Source: Hyphodiscus hymeniophilus (lineage: Eukaryota; Ascomycota; Leotiomycetes; Helotiales; Hyphodiscaceae). Taken from it: a stretch of 64,000 nucleotides of DNA. Of the stretch, positions 11,709 to 21,535 are shown piece after piece (within the stretch, counting starts at the first letter, position 1; each line of letters starts with the position of its first letter). A program made the position numbers and the translations under genes. The notes under the pieces were generated by a model. It saw only the letters and a list, made by a program, of their open reading frames with translations. It made no database searches and had not been told where the DNA came from. The DNA is taken from assembly GCA_016508695.1 (NCBI GenBank), contig VNKQ01000020.1, forward strand, positions 1-64,000, given 5' to 3'.

Positions 11709-13214
11709 TCAACATCTAAACATCTTGGTCGTGCTCACATTGCACCTACTCCACCAACTTCCTGTCCATATAGCAGATATAAACATGGCTGGCCAATAAA
11801 TACAATAAAGCCACCAAAAGGGCAGTGGATCCCAAAGCAAGTATGTTCCATCTTTCCAAAACATCAGATGGTGTAGAAAGACCTTCCGCTTCTCTGTCAA
11901 ACTTGAGATACTGCCCTTCATTGCCATAGTGGATAGCAAAGGCAATAGAACACATGTCACAAGATCATGGCCGATCCAGTAGTAACCTTTTGTAGTCGAT
12001 GGAGTGACCACAGGTTGAATGTCAATTCCGTCCATTCCATCGACTTCCAGAGCACTCAAGTATGCATCCACCATCCTCCCACTTTCCTGCTCGAACAGTA
12101 CAACCGCGGTATGAGCCCTGGGATTACATTCGATCGGGTATAGTCTGCTCATCAAATCCAGCTCCGTGCTGCGTTCATCGAGCATGAAGTCAATGGAGAA
12201 GTGTCCTGTCACGCACCCCATCTTGGCAGCATAAATCTCGGAATATTTCTGCAGTGCTCTAGATAGGTCTGATCTAGGCGATACCGCTTCGTAGTGCATG
12301 AGAAGCTCGGCTGACCGACAAGCTGCGAACACCATCACACGTCCTCGGATGATGACAGAATGCGTGCAGTACTCGGGACCGCTAATGAATTGCTGCAGCA
12401 CGAAAAGACGTGATACACTGGGATTCAGACGAGCAAGATAGCTTCTGGTATCATCTGAGGAAGCTTGAGGCAACAGTGTCATATCCGCCCTGGTCGTATC
12501 ATCAAGCCCTACACTCTTCATGATGTATTGCTTTCTCTCCATCCCTTTCTCGCTCGGATGCAAGACACGGAGAGCATCTTCGACTGAGGTGATGAGGTGA
12601 GTTTCCGGTACATTCAACCCAAATTTCCTTGTCTGTTTGATGAATAAGTGCTTCTCGTCCAGGGTCTTGGTCGTTTGGGCTCCGAATTGTATTGCTCTGC
12701 ATTTGGACTCATTTTCGATTATTTCGGCTGCTTCCCCATCCTGTACTGCAGAGGCGACTCCTGAGCAGCTCACCCATAAGTCTACGCTTTCCCGATTGAC
12801 GATATCCAGCAACCCTTCTGCATATCCTCTCGACTCTGCCGGACCTGACGTGGGCTTAGAGATCCTGTAGAATTTCCTCAGCGTCGAAGAAAACCGGCCA
12901 CATACAGGAATGCCAAAGGGTTCAAAGTCGGCACCAATCACATGGTGTCCTTCACGATAGAAGGCTCGAGCGATTGATAGACCTTTACTCATTCCCACGC
13001 CCGTCACTAAAATGACACGCGGCTGAAAGGTTGACGACGAGGAAATGCATTGCCGCTTATGCTCTATTTCTTTGGCAGCACCTGCAAAGAATGAAACGAG
13101 GAAGCTGCATATTGTGATCAACGTACAGAGCGGGGCTAATATCAGAGCAAGGGCGATCAGAATAAGGTTTTGTAGAAGATGAAGATATACTGGAGACGAA
13201 GCACTCAAAGGCAT
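11709..13214 (-). CDS. ATP-grasp ligase, MysC-like (mycosporine synthase)
   Basis: A single-exon gene of 501 residues; the start chosen is the first ATG (13214). An N-terminal hydrophobic segment (about residues 10-46) is followed by a Rossmann-like pre-ATP-grasp domain (VILVTGVGMSKGLSIARAFY), then an ATP-grasp core: KQYIMKSVGLDD, a lid with LFVLQQFISGPEYCTHS, CRSAELLMHYEAV, and the metal-binding end GHFSIDFMLDE..YPIECNPRAHTA, where Glu and Asn ligate magnesium. Two more hydrophobic segments (YYWIGHDLVTCVLLPLL and FWWLYCIYWPAMFISAIW) end the protein. In cyanobacteria the MysC family joins an amino acid to 4-deoxygadusol at the cost of ATP to give a mycosporine. The assignment rests on the fold plus the adjoining MysA- and MysB-like genes. 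The membrane segments at both ends are unlike the soluble bacterial enzyme. It is transcribed in the same direction as the methyltransferase gene, 199 bases downstream of it. Confidence 0.83.
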   Translation of the reverse strand: MPLSASSPVYLHLLQNLILIALALILAPLCTLITICSFLVSFFAGAAKEIEHKRQCISSSSTFQPRVILVTGVGMSKGLSIARAFYREGHHVIGADFEPFGIPVCGRFSSTLRKFYRISKPTSGPAESRGYAEGLLDIVNRESVDLWVSCSGVASAVQDGEAAEIIENESKCRAIQFGAQTTKTLDEKHLFIKQTRKFGLNVPETHLITSVEDALRVLHPSEKGMERKQYIMKSVGLDDTTRADMTLLPQASSDDTRSYLARLNPSVSRLFVLQQFISGPEYCTHSVIIRGRVMVFAACRSAELLMHYEAVSPRSDLSRALQKYSEIYAAKMGCVTGHFSIDFMLDERSTELDLMSRLYPIECNPRAHTAVVLFEQESGRMVDAYLSALEVDGMDGIDIQPVVTPSTTKGYYWIGHDLVTCVLLPLLSTMAMKGSISSLTEKRKVFLHHLMFWKDGTYLLWDPLPFWWLYCIYWPAMFISAIWTGSWWSRCNVSTTKMFRC

Positions 13215-13413
13215 CTCCAATTATCTCGAGATCGTAATGGTGTTGTACTGGTCAGACTTGGGAACAATCATGATAAAGTCGGGTCACAGAAAGGCAGAAG
13301 CTATAATTAACCATGACATCAACATTACACTTGTTGACATCATCAGGGGAAATGTGACTAGCTAGCTACTCTAATCTTGTTCTAGTTCTAAATTCCTCAG
13401 ATTTGCTAGATTT

Positions 13414-14362
13414 CTACACCGACTCCTCCTCAACGCATCTCGTAATTTCAATGCCGTCCTGCGGTTCTGTGAGCAAGAGGATCGAAGCGAGAGTGTCAAG
13501 AATATCGTGACTTACGGGAACACCGGTTGGCTCAAAGCTTTCAACGAGCTTACTCTCATAGACGAGATGAGGGTTTCCTTTCGCATCTGTTCCGAGAGTT
13601 TCAACTTTTCCATATTGTGTTGCAGACTGCCCAGGAAAGTTCTCCGTATCCTGCTTGCTCTCTTGCGTCAACGCCGCTCTTTTCTCTTCCACACTACTTC
13701 GCACATATTTTAGGTATGGAGGATTTCCAGGTGTGATAACGTTGTCAGCAGCTAGAACCGTTCCCTTGCTAATAAGACCAAGAGATTCGCAAAGTTTCAG
13801 ATCAGTAGTGTAGGCCGGCTTATAATGATCAAGAAACATCAAATCAATGTGATTGACCTTTCCAGTCTTGTGAAGATTTTTGATGCCGTCGTCACTTGGG
13901 CCTAAAACAACCTCGACTATGTCTGTCAAGCCTGCGAATTCGATCAATGCCTTGATGTTCTTGGCAAAGTTGACGTTTCTCTCCAGAGAATAATACTTCT
14001 CCCCTCCAGCAGCCCGAACAGCATCGGCGAACAGTATTGTCGAGTATCCACAGTAGCCTCCCAACTCTATCATGGTCCTCGGTCGTGTTTCCCGAATAAG
14101 TTCAACGACAATTGACCCTTTGTCCTCACCAACATTCATCAGATACTTGCGAGTACGCCCAAACTCATCGATTGCCGCAAGCACTCCCTGTGGAGATCCG
14201 CGATGTTTCGGCTGGCTTGTAACAAAGTCGACCAGCTCCTCTTCTCGTCCGTCATCAAACTTGTATCACATTAGAAGTATTCGGTGTCATTAAAGAGGGC
14301 TTCTGACGTACAAAAGTTTCTTCTTGGGCGGCATAGGCCTTCTTTTCTTCGAATGAAGGCAT
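13414..14362 (-). CDS. SAM-dependent O-methyltransferase, MysB-like
   Basis: Two exons on the minus strand, 14362-14312 and 14259-13414, give 298 residues (MPSFEEKKAYAAQEETF joined to FDDGREEELVDFV). The 52-base intron runs GTACGT..ACAAG. It is a class I methyltransferase of the catechol-O-methyltransferase type: the SAM-binding loop is MIELGGYCGYST (about residues 80-91), with acidic residue after YYSLE and metal-site region LMFLDHYK followed by VLAADNV. In mycosporine pathways the MysB enzyme O-methylates the cyclised sugar intermediate to 4-deoxygadusol. The family assignment is firm. The substrate is inferred from the divergent MysA-like gene (start 1.49 kb away) and the MysC-like gene just downstream. 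A generic catechol methyltransferase is the alternative. Confidence 0.85.
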
Positions 14363-15851
14363 GACTGAATTGGTTTGCTTTATTGAAGGTGAATCCGGGG
14401 TATCTTGAAGTGCTCGAAAGCGCACTTTGCAATTGCTGGGTAATGAGTGTATGAAATTCCCAGACGACGAGATAAAATTGATACATCCAGAAATTTTCTA
14501 CAAGGAGCCTTCCACAAACAACGTAAGATGTTGGAGCTAATCTTTATTCGGTAGTCGTGACGGCTAACACTTACGAGTACGGAAATACTGACTCAACCCT
14601 TGTCTCGTACATGGATCATTCCTTCCTTCCCCACGAATGTTCCATATCTTTTGATTTTGGCTTTGACGCTAAGTGCGGGGTCAGCGAGTACCTCTGTCCG
14701 CAGCGCAAGCCCAATAAGCTTGGCGTACCTCACCAGGGCCATGCCCCACCACACCGTTGCCGATTCCCCCTGAACTCGATCGCGCTTACTCGGTCGATCA
14801 GATCTCATTAGATCGATCCCGGGTAGATCCCACTTCGTATTCGTTCCCGTGGAAACTACATTTCATGAATCATTCAAAAGACCCCAGAATGATTCGATAT
14901 CCTTGGAATTCTTCCCAGGAAAATCCTGTCTGAGGAATCTGAGATCTGACTAAAGACTAGTAGACTAGGTACCGTACCAAAACTAGACGCGGGAGAAGGT
15001 ACCCTAGTGGACCATCGACCAGTGACCCAATGGGATGATTATATCATGAACGTCATGACTTAGGAGATGCTTCCGTTCAAACATGCAAATTTATAGAACC
15101 GCATTCATCAGCAGGAGAGAATTCGATGTTGATTTCTGTGTCATCTCTGATCCTTTCCGTAGCGTCCGATGCTTGTTGAAGCCAATCGTTTGAACTTATA
15201 TTACATCAGAGAGTTTTGGGGAAATATGTAGTTAAGCTTATTTGTAGCTCACTCGTGATTTTATTGTCCTACGTTGACGCTTCGGGACTCGCTAGGTTAG
15301 ACTTATGACCCGGACACGGAACATCTATCTCAGTCGAGAGTGTTTGCTAATTATCTTTTGGCCTGGCTGAACTAGGTCAATTGACGCAGAGTGCGGGTAT
15401 TGTGGATATGACCTTCACATAAGTCGTTACCTCATTGATTCTCTAGTGTATCTCGGGACTGGGTGTTCTAGAGCAAGACTGTTCCCCAAGCCGTTGTGAC
15501 TAGTCAAAACTTCATTGATGTTTTGGTTCTAAATTCTTACTGTTAACCACTCACAGCAGTGACATATCCACATGTCCCCCCTGAACCCGTCTTTTATCCT
15601 ATATGAGCCTCATAGTATTCCAAAGGCGTGCTATGTATGGGTCCCGCCTTCCTATTGAATCTCTTCGTTAATCTAAATAAGTCATCTACCTGCATGGATA
15701 CTCCGGCGTCTATACCTCTTTTGACTGGTAAGAATGGTTCAGAGAGGCTTGTGTGAGGTTTAAGTACAGCACAATATCTTCTTTCATTCCAACATCCTTT
15801 CCTGTATAACCAATCCTTTTTCCTCAGACTTCAACATCTACCTCTGCAATC
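14363..15851. promoter_or_regulatory. Shared intergenic region between divergent MysB-like and MysA-like genes
   Basis: About 1.49 kb separates the two start codons, which point away from each other. No convincing gene is visible inside it. The arrangement makes it a candidate bidirectional promoter that could co-regulate the cyclase and methyltransferase, and through the latter's orientation the ligase. A pyrimidine-rich tract precedes the ATG at 15852. I could not identify a specific light- or stress-response element by eye. Confidence 0.45.
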
Positions 15852-17417
15852 ATGTCAGACCTCAAAGCAACTGTGACAGAGACCAAAACAGATTCTCATG
15901 TCGGATTCCACGTGGAAGGCTACGAGAAGATCGAGTATGACTTTACCATCATGGACGGCGTCTTTGATGTGAAGAATTCTCAACTCGCAGACTGCTACAA
16001 GAAGTGGAACAGATGTCTGGCTGTCACTGATCTCAATATCTACAATGTGTACGGCAGTCAGATGGAGAAGTACTTTGAGCATTATGGGCTCGAGTTGGTT
16101 GTTCACAAAACCAAAATCGGAGAGAAGGCGAAGACGATGCCAACTCTACTGAGCATTGTCGACTCGATGAATGAGTTCGGGATCTACCGCAAGGTTGGTA
16201 CTCTGGCAATTCCCACAACCACTGCGAAGATTGTTTGCTAACCTCCATAGGAACCTGTGCTTGTCGTTGGAGGTGGTCTCGTGACTGACGTCGCAGGGTG
16301 AGTTACTTCTTCCGATGGTCAAGGCCAAATCTGATTTGCTCCTAGATTTGCTTGCGCTGCCTACAAACGCAACACAAACTTCATTCGGATCCCAACTACT
16401 GTGATTGGTCTCATTGATGCCTCCGTTTCTATCAAAGTAGCTGTCAATTATGGCAACTACAAGAACAGGTTGGGAGCATACCACGCACCCATCCACACGT
16501 TCCTGGATTTCACATTCCTCCGGACACTACCAGTCGCTCAAATCCGGAACGGCTTTGCCGAGCTTATCAAGATCTCGACATGTTCGCATCTCGATACATT
16601 CAATCTTCTTGACAAGTATTGCGAGCAGCTAATCGAGAAATCTTTCGGACGCTCTGATGGTTCATCCCAAGAACTGATTGATGCTGCCGATCGAATCAAT
16701 CGTGAGGCCATTCACGAAATGCTGAAGTTGGAGACACCAAACTTGCATGAGATTGGCCTTGATCGTGTCATTGCGTATGGCCATACTTGGTCACCCCTGC
16801 ATGAACTGGTACCGGAAACCCCACTTCGTCACGGACATGCCATCTCTATTGACATGGCTTACTCTGCTACCCTCGCCAACAGCCGAAAGCTAATCAGCGA
16901 TGAGGAGCATCATCGCTTACTCAACTTATTCTCTCGTGCAGGTCTTTCAATGGATCATCATCAATTCGACGAGGAAGTCCTCGCCAAGGCCACTACTGCG
17001 ATCCTGAAGACGAGAGATGGCTTGCTTCGTGCTGCTGTTCCCAGTCCACTTGGCTCATGCGTCTTCTTGAATGACGTTTCCGCCGAGGAGATGAATGCTG
17101 CGCTTCGCAGACACAAGGACATCGTGAAAAACTATCCTCGCAACGGTGAAGGATTGGAGGCTTATGTTGATGCTTCTGATACCGGCTATACGGAAAACGC
17201 AAAGGCTGAAGAGGAGAAGACGGTTGAAGCTGCAGCCAAGAAGGCTGGTCAATTGAATGGTGCCAACGGCCATGTCAACGGTGTTAATGGGCATTCCAAA
17301 AATGAAGTAAAATTGAATGGTCTCAATGGTCATGTTGATGAGAAGGATGGTTCTTTAAACAGTACTAATGGTCATGTCAATGGAGGTAACAAGAATGTCA
17401 TTGGAGTCAAGGCATGA
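15852..17417 (+). CDS. Sugar-phosphate cyclase, desmethyl-4-deoxygadusol synthase-like (MysA-like)
   Basis: Three exons (15852-16193, 16251-16297, 16346-17417) give 486 residues. The fold is that of dehydroquinate synthase: NAD-binding loop VVGGGLVTDVAGFACA (about 119-134), substrate-binding IRIPTTVIGLIDASVSIK, and zinc ligands in NGFAELIKI (Glu near 202), AYGHTWSPLHE (His near 276) and RHGHAISIDM (His near 292). GHTWSP is the signature of the sedoheptulose-7-phosphate cyclases (EEVS/DDGS) and differs from GHTFGHA of true dehydroquinate synthase. Within that group, the neighbouring methyltransferase and ATP-grasp genes point to DDGS, which starts mycosporine synthesis from sedoheptulose 7-phosphate. 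EEVS activity (2-epi-5-epi-valiolone) remains possible. The last 60 residues are a low-complexity Asn/Gly repeat tail not needed for the fold. Confidence 0.88.
17242..17416 (+). repeat. Coding repeat: Asn-Gly-His tail of the cyclase
   Basis: The C-terminus repeats short units of the type LNG-NGHVNG (GANGHVNGVNGH, LNGLNGHV, STNGHVNG). At the DNA level AATGGTCATGTCAA-like words recur every 24-50 bases. It is outside the catalytic domain, probably disordered and prone to length change between strains. Confidence 0.75.
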
Positions 17418-17956
17418 TTGTGTACACACTTGACACGGCGCAAATTTCAAAAGGGAAAATGTAACAGGGTTTAGACCCCCTAGATTTCATTGCTACAAAA
17501 TCTTGTCGTAGTTTCTAGACCTTATAGAGACAATTAATTATCATTGCCTTACATATATAATTATTTGATCAAATCTGCTCCTAAATGATCCCAAAAATAA
17601 ATTTGAAAATAATCATGGAGGTAAGGAATAGGTCAAAGTGATATGAAAATCCCTGGAGGTGATTCCGATGAATTTTTATAGTTCCTTGGTCTGGTCCACG
17701 AAGAAATGTAAACCCATGGTATTGACAAGTCCTAGAAATTGGTATATACCGGTAATAAGTGCAGCCATTAACACCTTTTAATCACAACTGCCCGTGAATG
17801 TTTGATGACATCATGATACGGAGAAAGTGGGTTCAAAATCCTGTGTTAACCACTTCGTGTCGCCGCCCTTCTAGCCCATCATTTTTCATTACATTTCAAG
17901 AGTCTGAAGTAGCAAGAAATAACTCTATTATATATCAAAACCATACACTGTTTGAT
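17418..17956. other. Intergenic region between cyclase and aldo-keto reductase genes
   Basis: About 540 AT-leaning bases without a supported gene. An open frame extends upstream of the chosen AKR start at 17957 back to 17798, but that extension is Arg/Ser/Pro-rich and lacks family similarity, so it is taken as 5' UTR. Confidence 0.4.
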
Positions 17957-18857
17957 ATGGCTGCCACCAAACTGAAGATCACAGATGCCGCCCCTCTGCT
18001 CAACTCAGTCAGCATTCCCCGCCTCGGCTTCGGATCATACTTATCTACTACGAATCAATGCACAGCCTCTTGTCTCGAATCATTGAAAGCAGAATACCGC
18101 CACATTGACACCGCCCAATACTATGAGAACGAGAAAGAAGTCGGTAACGCCGTGAAGCAATCAGGTATCCCACGCTCGGAAATCTTCATAACCACGAAGG
18201 TCGTGGAGCCAAAGGGCTCGATTGAAAAATCATATGAAAGTCTTCTGAACAGCGTACGCGCGATCGATGGCGAAGATGGATACGTGGATTTGTTCCTGAT
18301 TCACAATGCCGCGGTCGGGACGGGACCACGGAAGGAGTTATGGCTAGCGTTGGAGAGGCTGTATAAGGAGGGCAAGACGAAGAGCATTGGCGTAAGCAAT
18401 TATGGAGTTGGACACATTGAGGAAATGAAAGAATATGCTTCCGTATGGCCTCCGCATGTAAACCAATTGGAGGTCAGCTCCCCTCCTCAATTCTCGAAGC
18501 CGTCGCTGATTATTCTAGCTGCATCCCTGGTGCCAACAAAGAGAGATCGTTGGATATTGCCAAAGTAAGGGCATAGTCGTAGAGGCTTACTGTCCTCTCG
18601 TGAGGAATCAGAAAGCAGAAGACTCGACCTTGACAGCGATTGCAAAAAATCACCACGTCTCCGGAGCTCAGGTACTGGTCAGATACTCCTTGCAAAAAGA
18701 CTGGGTCCCATTGCCAAAGTCCGATACACCTTCGAGGATCGTTGCAAATGCGGACGTTTATGGATTTCATCTTGAGAAAGACGAGATGGACAAATTGGAT
18801 GCACTGGACCAGGGAAAAAATGGTAGCATTTGTTTAGCAGTGAGTAATAGCTTATGA
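17957..18857 (+). CDS. Aldo-keto reductase
   Basis: Two exons, 17957-18472 and 18519-18857, give 284 residues; the 46-base intron runs GTCAGC..TTCTAG. The start at ATG 17957 puts the standard N-terminus (SIPRLGFGSYL) about 15 residues in. The catalytic tetrad is visible: Asp and Tyr in HIDTAQYYENEKEVG, Lys in FITTKVVEP, His in LFLIHNA. The NADPH-binding half includes KSIGVSNYGVGHIEE, NQLELHPWCQQ (across the intron), GIVVEAYCPL and VPLPKS. This family reduces aldehydes and ketones to alcohols with NADPH. It lies downstream of the cyclase in the same direction. In the cluster model it would finish the reduction of the aldehyde released by the A-T-R protein. The exact C-terminus (ICLAVSNSL) is normal for the family. 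Confidence 0.87.
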
Positions 18858-20272
18858 GGTTGTTGTTAGCCGTCGTTGGGGCAATGACAAGTCTTTCTTA
18901 ACAAACACCAACGTATAGAGAAATCCAAATTTCATTCCTGCATAGTATTGCAGCCACCCATGGAGTAGTGCAAAAGGTGTTTGTTTAAATCATAGGAACC
19001 AGAAGCCGCTATGGATTTGACTAGTCTGGAACATTCCAGTATTCCGTATCTCCTGGGGGATTAGTGCGTGACAAACACAGAACTGATGGTTTCCTACTCC
19101 TCTGGACTCTCGAAACGGCCAATTGTTCGTAATCCAGCCAAGTTGAACTCTCCGGAAGATTAAAGTCTGAAGCTCTTTGAAGTTCCTGAGACTTCGATAG
19201 TACATTTATGAGTTGTGCTTACTTGGTTTCGGAGGATTCTCAGACGATCACGACGGGGCCGGAGATTTGTGAAGCTACGCCTGAAGAACGAAAAGCCATC
19301 GAGGACTCCTGTCGAGCTTTTATTCGAGCAGCCGAACAATGCCAACTTTGCAAATGATCCACACAGTTACCAAAACCGTTTTTGGGTGGTAATTTGGATG
19401 AGCGTTAGGAGCATTTCGGATTCTGACGTCAATTGACACAGGCTTTCGACACTTAACGACACCGATAATGAACGACACAGAAAAAAGTAGCGACAGCGAC
19501 ACCAATGACGGCAGCGAGATTATCGACAGATTTTCCTTGATCAACTCCAGAGTTTGGATCGCGGGATAAATTGGCGTTCTGCTTCGCAATGTCCACCAGC
19601 GTGCTCCACTGCTTCTTCAGCTCCTCCACAGCCACCGCTCCTTCATATTCCTTGCTCCGCTCGATGCATTCCCCCTTCTACTCAACCACATCCCCCACCT
19701 TCGTCGCGCCCTCCTCCAACTTATACGACCTTGGGCTTTCGCCCAGCTACCAACCGGAGCACCAGCAATTAGATAAGCACACGTGCCTTGCCTGAACCAA
19801 GTGGGCCTTTCAAGAGTAATGTATCTTCTGCCACACGACGATACGAAACGAAATTGAGGAAGGTGTCTAAATGTTTGTCTACTACAAAGTCACCCAAAGG
19901 TATCCAATGCACTTGGCGGATAACAGATACAGTACCAAGTAATCCAGCACTTGCTGTTTTTGAGACCTATTAACATCATCTTCTTCTCAATCTTTCGATG
20001 GACTAAAGAAGTAAAGTTATTCTAGCTGATCTGATTGCATGGATGCCAGCCAACCTCGTCCATTCCAACCTCTGTGATAGACAACGATCCTCGCACTCCC
20101 TCGGGGGCGGAACAGATCCCACCCAGCTCTCCATTAACACCGGGACGCTTTAACCGTGACTGATTCCATTTTCTCATCGTCTCCATTAATCGTGAACATG
20201 TCTAGTTCATTCACCTCACATTCTCCCATTTCCGAGGTCCCTCCGACGTCACGACTTTAACACAAAGACTCG
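18858..20272. other. Intergenic region, 1.4 kb, with two unexplained short frames
   Basis: No complete gene is supported. Two short stretches look somewhat coding. One is 19208-19357 on the plus strand, 49 residues from MSCAYLVSED to QCQLCK with five cysteines. The other is 19635-19453 on the minus strand (VEELKKQWSTLVDIAKQNAN), whose frame continues upstream only through a TAG. Either may be an exon or relic of an unrecognised gene. Confidence 0.3.
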
Positions 20273-21535
20273 TTACTCCATTCCATACATCGGATTGTTC
20301 GGTTGCCGTGATTGAATCCTGCTGTTCCTCGGCTGCTGCGGTGGCGGTGGTGGCTCCTGAGCCATCATCAAGATCTCAAAAGCCTCAATCCTCGACTTCA
20401 GCGCTGCAGTCTCCTTGGTCAAGATCTTGTTGCGTCGTTCGATGTGAGCAATGTATTCCGTGGCTTTGGAGAGAATGGTTGCCTAACGCGAGCATGTGTT
20501 AGTAAGTGATTTGTTTGCCCAATGAATCTTTCTCGATTGCGCACCTTATTCAATTTGTGCGCTGGGGTCAGGCCGTCGAGATCCTCCTCGACTTCTTCGC
20601 CCCTCGCGTTCCTCCTTGTAATGATCCGCAGGCTCGGGACGCTGTCTCGGAGCGCGGCGATCTTGTCGTTCAGGTTTGTCCGGTACCTTTTCTCGATCAT
20701 GTTGTGGGCAGTCTTCTTTACGGGCAGATGGCGCTCGCTGGAGGTCGCGTGCGAAGAGTCTTCCTCGTCGTCCTCGGATGCGTACGACGTGCTTTTCCTC
20801 TTGAGACCACTGGGGTGTTGTTCCGGCTCCGGAGAAGACGCTGTAGACGGCGATGTAGGGTACGTACGGGATCGGGATGGCATTGCTTGAGCGATGAGCC
20901 TCGATTGTTGGCGTGGGCTCAACGTTGCTGGAAAACTATACGATTCTGGATTCCTGATGCCCGTTGAGCCAGATGGAGGTGACCAGGAGAGTGGCGTAGA
21001 GTAGAGATTCTCACGGGGTTGGTCGGCGATTTGGAAGAGTGGTGCATCCATCTGATCATCTCCAAAGACGGCCGACAGCTCGTCTGTGCCGTTGGGCTGG
21101 TTTTGAAATTGATTTGCAGCTGGCTGGAGTTCGAGACCCATCATGTTCGGAGTCGATGGCTCCATCTTCACCTCAGGGAAGAAGTCCGTCGTCATTGGGG
21201 ACAAGGCGTTGTCGGTATGATCGTCCCAACTTGCCCAGTCGTCACAAGAGCCGAAATCAAAGATCTGATCAGCCTTGTAAGGCTGTCTGAGGTCCCCTTT
21301 GGGAAGTATGTACGGATCGGGGTACTTGGTGGTCGGTGACTCGATTGGCGATGGGAGTGTAGAATAGCTGGAGTCGCACTGCTCGGGGCTAAGCGACAAG
21401 TCTTCTGAAATACCCTGCTCCCAAAGATGTGGAGACCTTAAGATGTTGGTATTCTGTAGATGGCATGTCAGTTGGATGTTGAAATCAGGTGATTCTTACC
21501 GATTCGAGCGAGTAGGGTCAACGCCAAGCGTCCAT
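20273..21535 (-). CDS. bHLH-zipper transcription factor, SREBP-like
   Basis: Minus-strand exons 21453-20545 and 20482-20273 are phase-0 and give about 373 residues. An apparent first exon, 21535-21500, reads MDAWR, stop (TGA), PYSLES and splices in frame at GTAAGA. The C-terminal third holds the DNA-binding domain: basic helix AHNMIEKRYRTNLNDKIAAL with the SREBP-type Tyr (RYRTN), an extended acidic loop (GEEVEEDLDG), then helix 2 KLNKATILSKATEYIAHIE, formed exactly across the 62-base intron, and a leucine-zipper-like ERRNKILTKETAALKSRIEA. The N-terminal half is acidic and Pro/Ser-rich, as in an activation domain. There are no membrane helices, so it is a soluble SREBP-family regulator. The real start is uncertain because of the TGA; another upstream exon or a nonsense change would both fit. 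Confidence 0.75.

Noticed and set aside
14557..14811. Plus-strand frame of 84 residues upstream of the methyltransferase
   Set aside because: A mirrored minus-strand frame of similar length is also open; composition is unremarkable.
17798..17956. N-terminal extension of the aldo-keto reductase frame
   Set aside because: The extra 53 residues are unlike the family; ATG 17957 places the conserved N-terminus correctly.
20506..21339. Long plus-strand frames opposite the bHLH gene
   Set aside because: They mirror the bHLH exon in other frames, are Arg/Ser-rich and have no motif; the minus-strand bHLH domain is unambiguous.
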